The notes under the pieces: model-generated
Told to the model about the DNA's origin: nothing
The model's database searches: none
The model's input: the letters and a program-made list of their open reading frames with translations, nothing else
Position numbers and translations under genes: made by a program
Part shown: positions 62,724 through 64,000 of the stretch, in pieces
How positions within the stretch are numbered: the stretch's first letter is position 1
How the letters are laid out: every line of letters begins with the position of its first letter
Assembly (NCBI RefSeq): GCF_001039355.2
Contig: NW_019774092.1
Coordinates: forward strand, 202,467-266,466
Source: Lingula anatina
Taxonomy: Eukaryota > Brachiopoda > Lingulata > Lingulida > Lingulidae
Reading direction: 5' to 3'
DNA length: 64,000 nt

Positions 62724-64000
62724 CAAATTTTGCAAAAGATGCACTTAATGCTTAAATCAACCTTGTGTTTCTTCCCTGTTACTTTTATTTATTTGTTTAT
62801 TTTACTATTTATAATAAATTAAATGGAAAAATATTAATATACAATTATAAATTATCTATAGTAGCGGCTTTTTCTTATTGTGTTACAGAGGACTAAAAAG
62901 ACCTTGTAAAGATAATTGGAATTTCTTAACTAGCAAAAGCCTCTTGGTGTCAAATGGAATATCTTGAAACCACAATAAACATTTTGTAAGTGCAGCATGC
63001 TCTAATGGAGAGAACAACATTGGCTTATTTGCATGCTGTTACAATAGTAATCTGTTATGCATAATATTCTTTTAGATTTATATATGATGCAAATGTATGC
63101 CCTATGAGAAACTGAAGCATCATTTTGCATAAACAATTCCTAAATTATAAAAATTTCATGGACACCACTGGGTGCTTTCTTGCGTCTCATGTCTGGAATT
63201 ATGTGTCCACGTCAACATATATGAAGTGACATGTGAGCTGTTTACAGTCACAAAAAAATAGTATCTCAAATTATGTTATGAAATGTAAGTTATGAATAGT
63301 GCCATCACTATTGAAAATATAGCCTTCAGCACTGGATATTAATATTTGATAAAGGCTGAAGAAGAAGGTAGAAAGATGTTGTTCAGGTAATGTCAAGCAC
63401 ATTGGTGTCATTGAGAAGGGGGTATTTTGGGAACATTTTGAGGTAATAGTTTTTTTAATTATAAAAAAGTACAGTAATTACATCGTTATTTTTAATGAGA
63501 AAAATTAATGCATGATTGAGATTAAGGCTGCAGGGAGATTTAATATTACAGATAAAATAAAAAGAATCACAATGTAAAGATGTATTTATCCATGCTTGAA
63601 AATGCCCCAGAGTCATATTTTCTGTGTCAACATATGCTGAAAAGCTATCTTTTTTCTCAAATCAGACCTTAAAAACAACAAAACCCCTCAAATCATAGTA
63701 CTTGATGTTGATAGTTCCTTCTGAAATGTACAGGAAGACATAATAGTCTAAATGACCAGTCGTGAGCCATATATAAATGAAAATTAGAGAGAGAAACAGT
63801 ATAAAGCAGACAGCAGTTGAGGAAAATTTTGTGAGGAGTTATTTTTTAAGGGAAACTCACTTGGTGAAAAATCTCAGATAGGATAGCTTTAATTTTACTC
63901 ATAGTTCAATATTTCAAAAATTGAATTAATTAAGGACCATACCTATACTTTTTATATCACTGCCACAAAATTATTGGTTATAACATTTTTAGATATGTCA

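Overview
This is eukaryotic DNA, AT-rich and intron-rich, with short MITEs, microsatellites and decayed retroelements. The proteins are clearly bilaterian. The transposon flora (for example a CCTCCGCCAAGG-ended element and stray aggcct-rich strings) suggests a marine invertebrate, perhaps an echinoderm, hemichordate or lancelet; I cannot name the species.

Four gene families can be read exon by exon. (1) NUDT21/CPSF5 (CFIm25), minus strand, 12089-13578: only the first three coding exons are present. (2) A divergent Shaw-like voltage-gated K+ channel, minus strand, 15217-17117: two coding exons, 505 aa. (3) A UPF0598 (C8orf82-like) gene, minus strand, three coding exons, 223 aa, present twice (3648-5433 and 20876-22703). 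(4) KATNB1 (katanin p80), plus strand, starting at 23138, 20 coding exon positions, about 701 aa. UPF0598 and KATNB1 are head to head across about 435 bp with ETS-type and YY1-type motifs, which looks like a shared promoter. The window after about 45.7 kb has no gene I can identify.

Three single-base Ns (11824, 24582, 44298) divide the window into four contigs, and two of them explain the large duplications. Bases 1-11823 are near-identical to 17256-28629 and look like an allelic haplotig placed in tandem; its insertion coincides with the loss of the 3' half of NUDT21. Bases 42912-44297 and 44299-45687 run exactly from one contig's start to the other contig's end, so they look like an unmerged overlap. 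The likely true locus is NUDT21(-), Kv(-), UPF0598(-), KATNB1(+). Because the two haplotypes can be compared, several transposon insertions can be mapped to the base, with empty sites and target-site duplications.

The most interesting biology is in KATNB1. Independent of the assembly overlap, it carries two diverged, intact terminal coding exons (20a at 43170-43302 and 20b at 43481-43613), equal in length and phase and each with its own stop. They predict two p80 isoforms with different C-terminal con80 tails. The Kv channel is also unusual: its S4 lacks the first two gating arginines and its S6 lacks the second proline of the PXP hinge.
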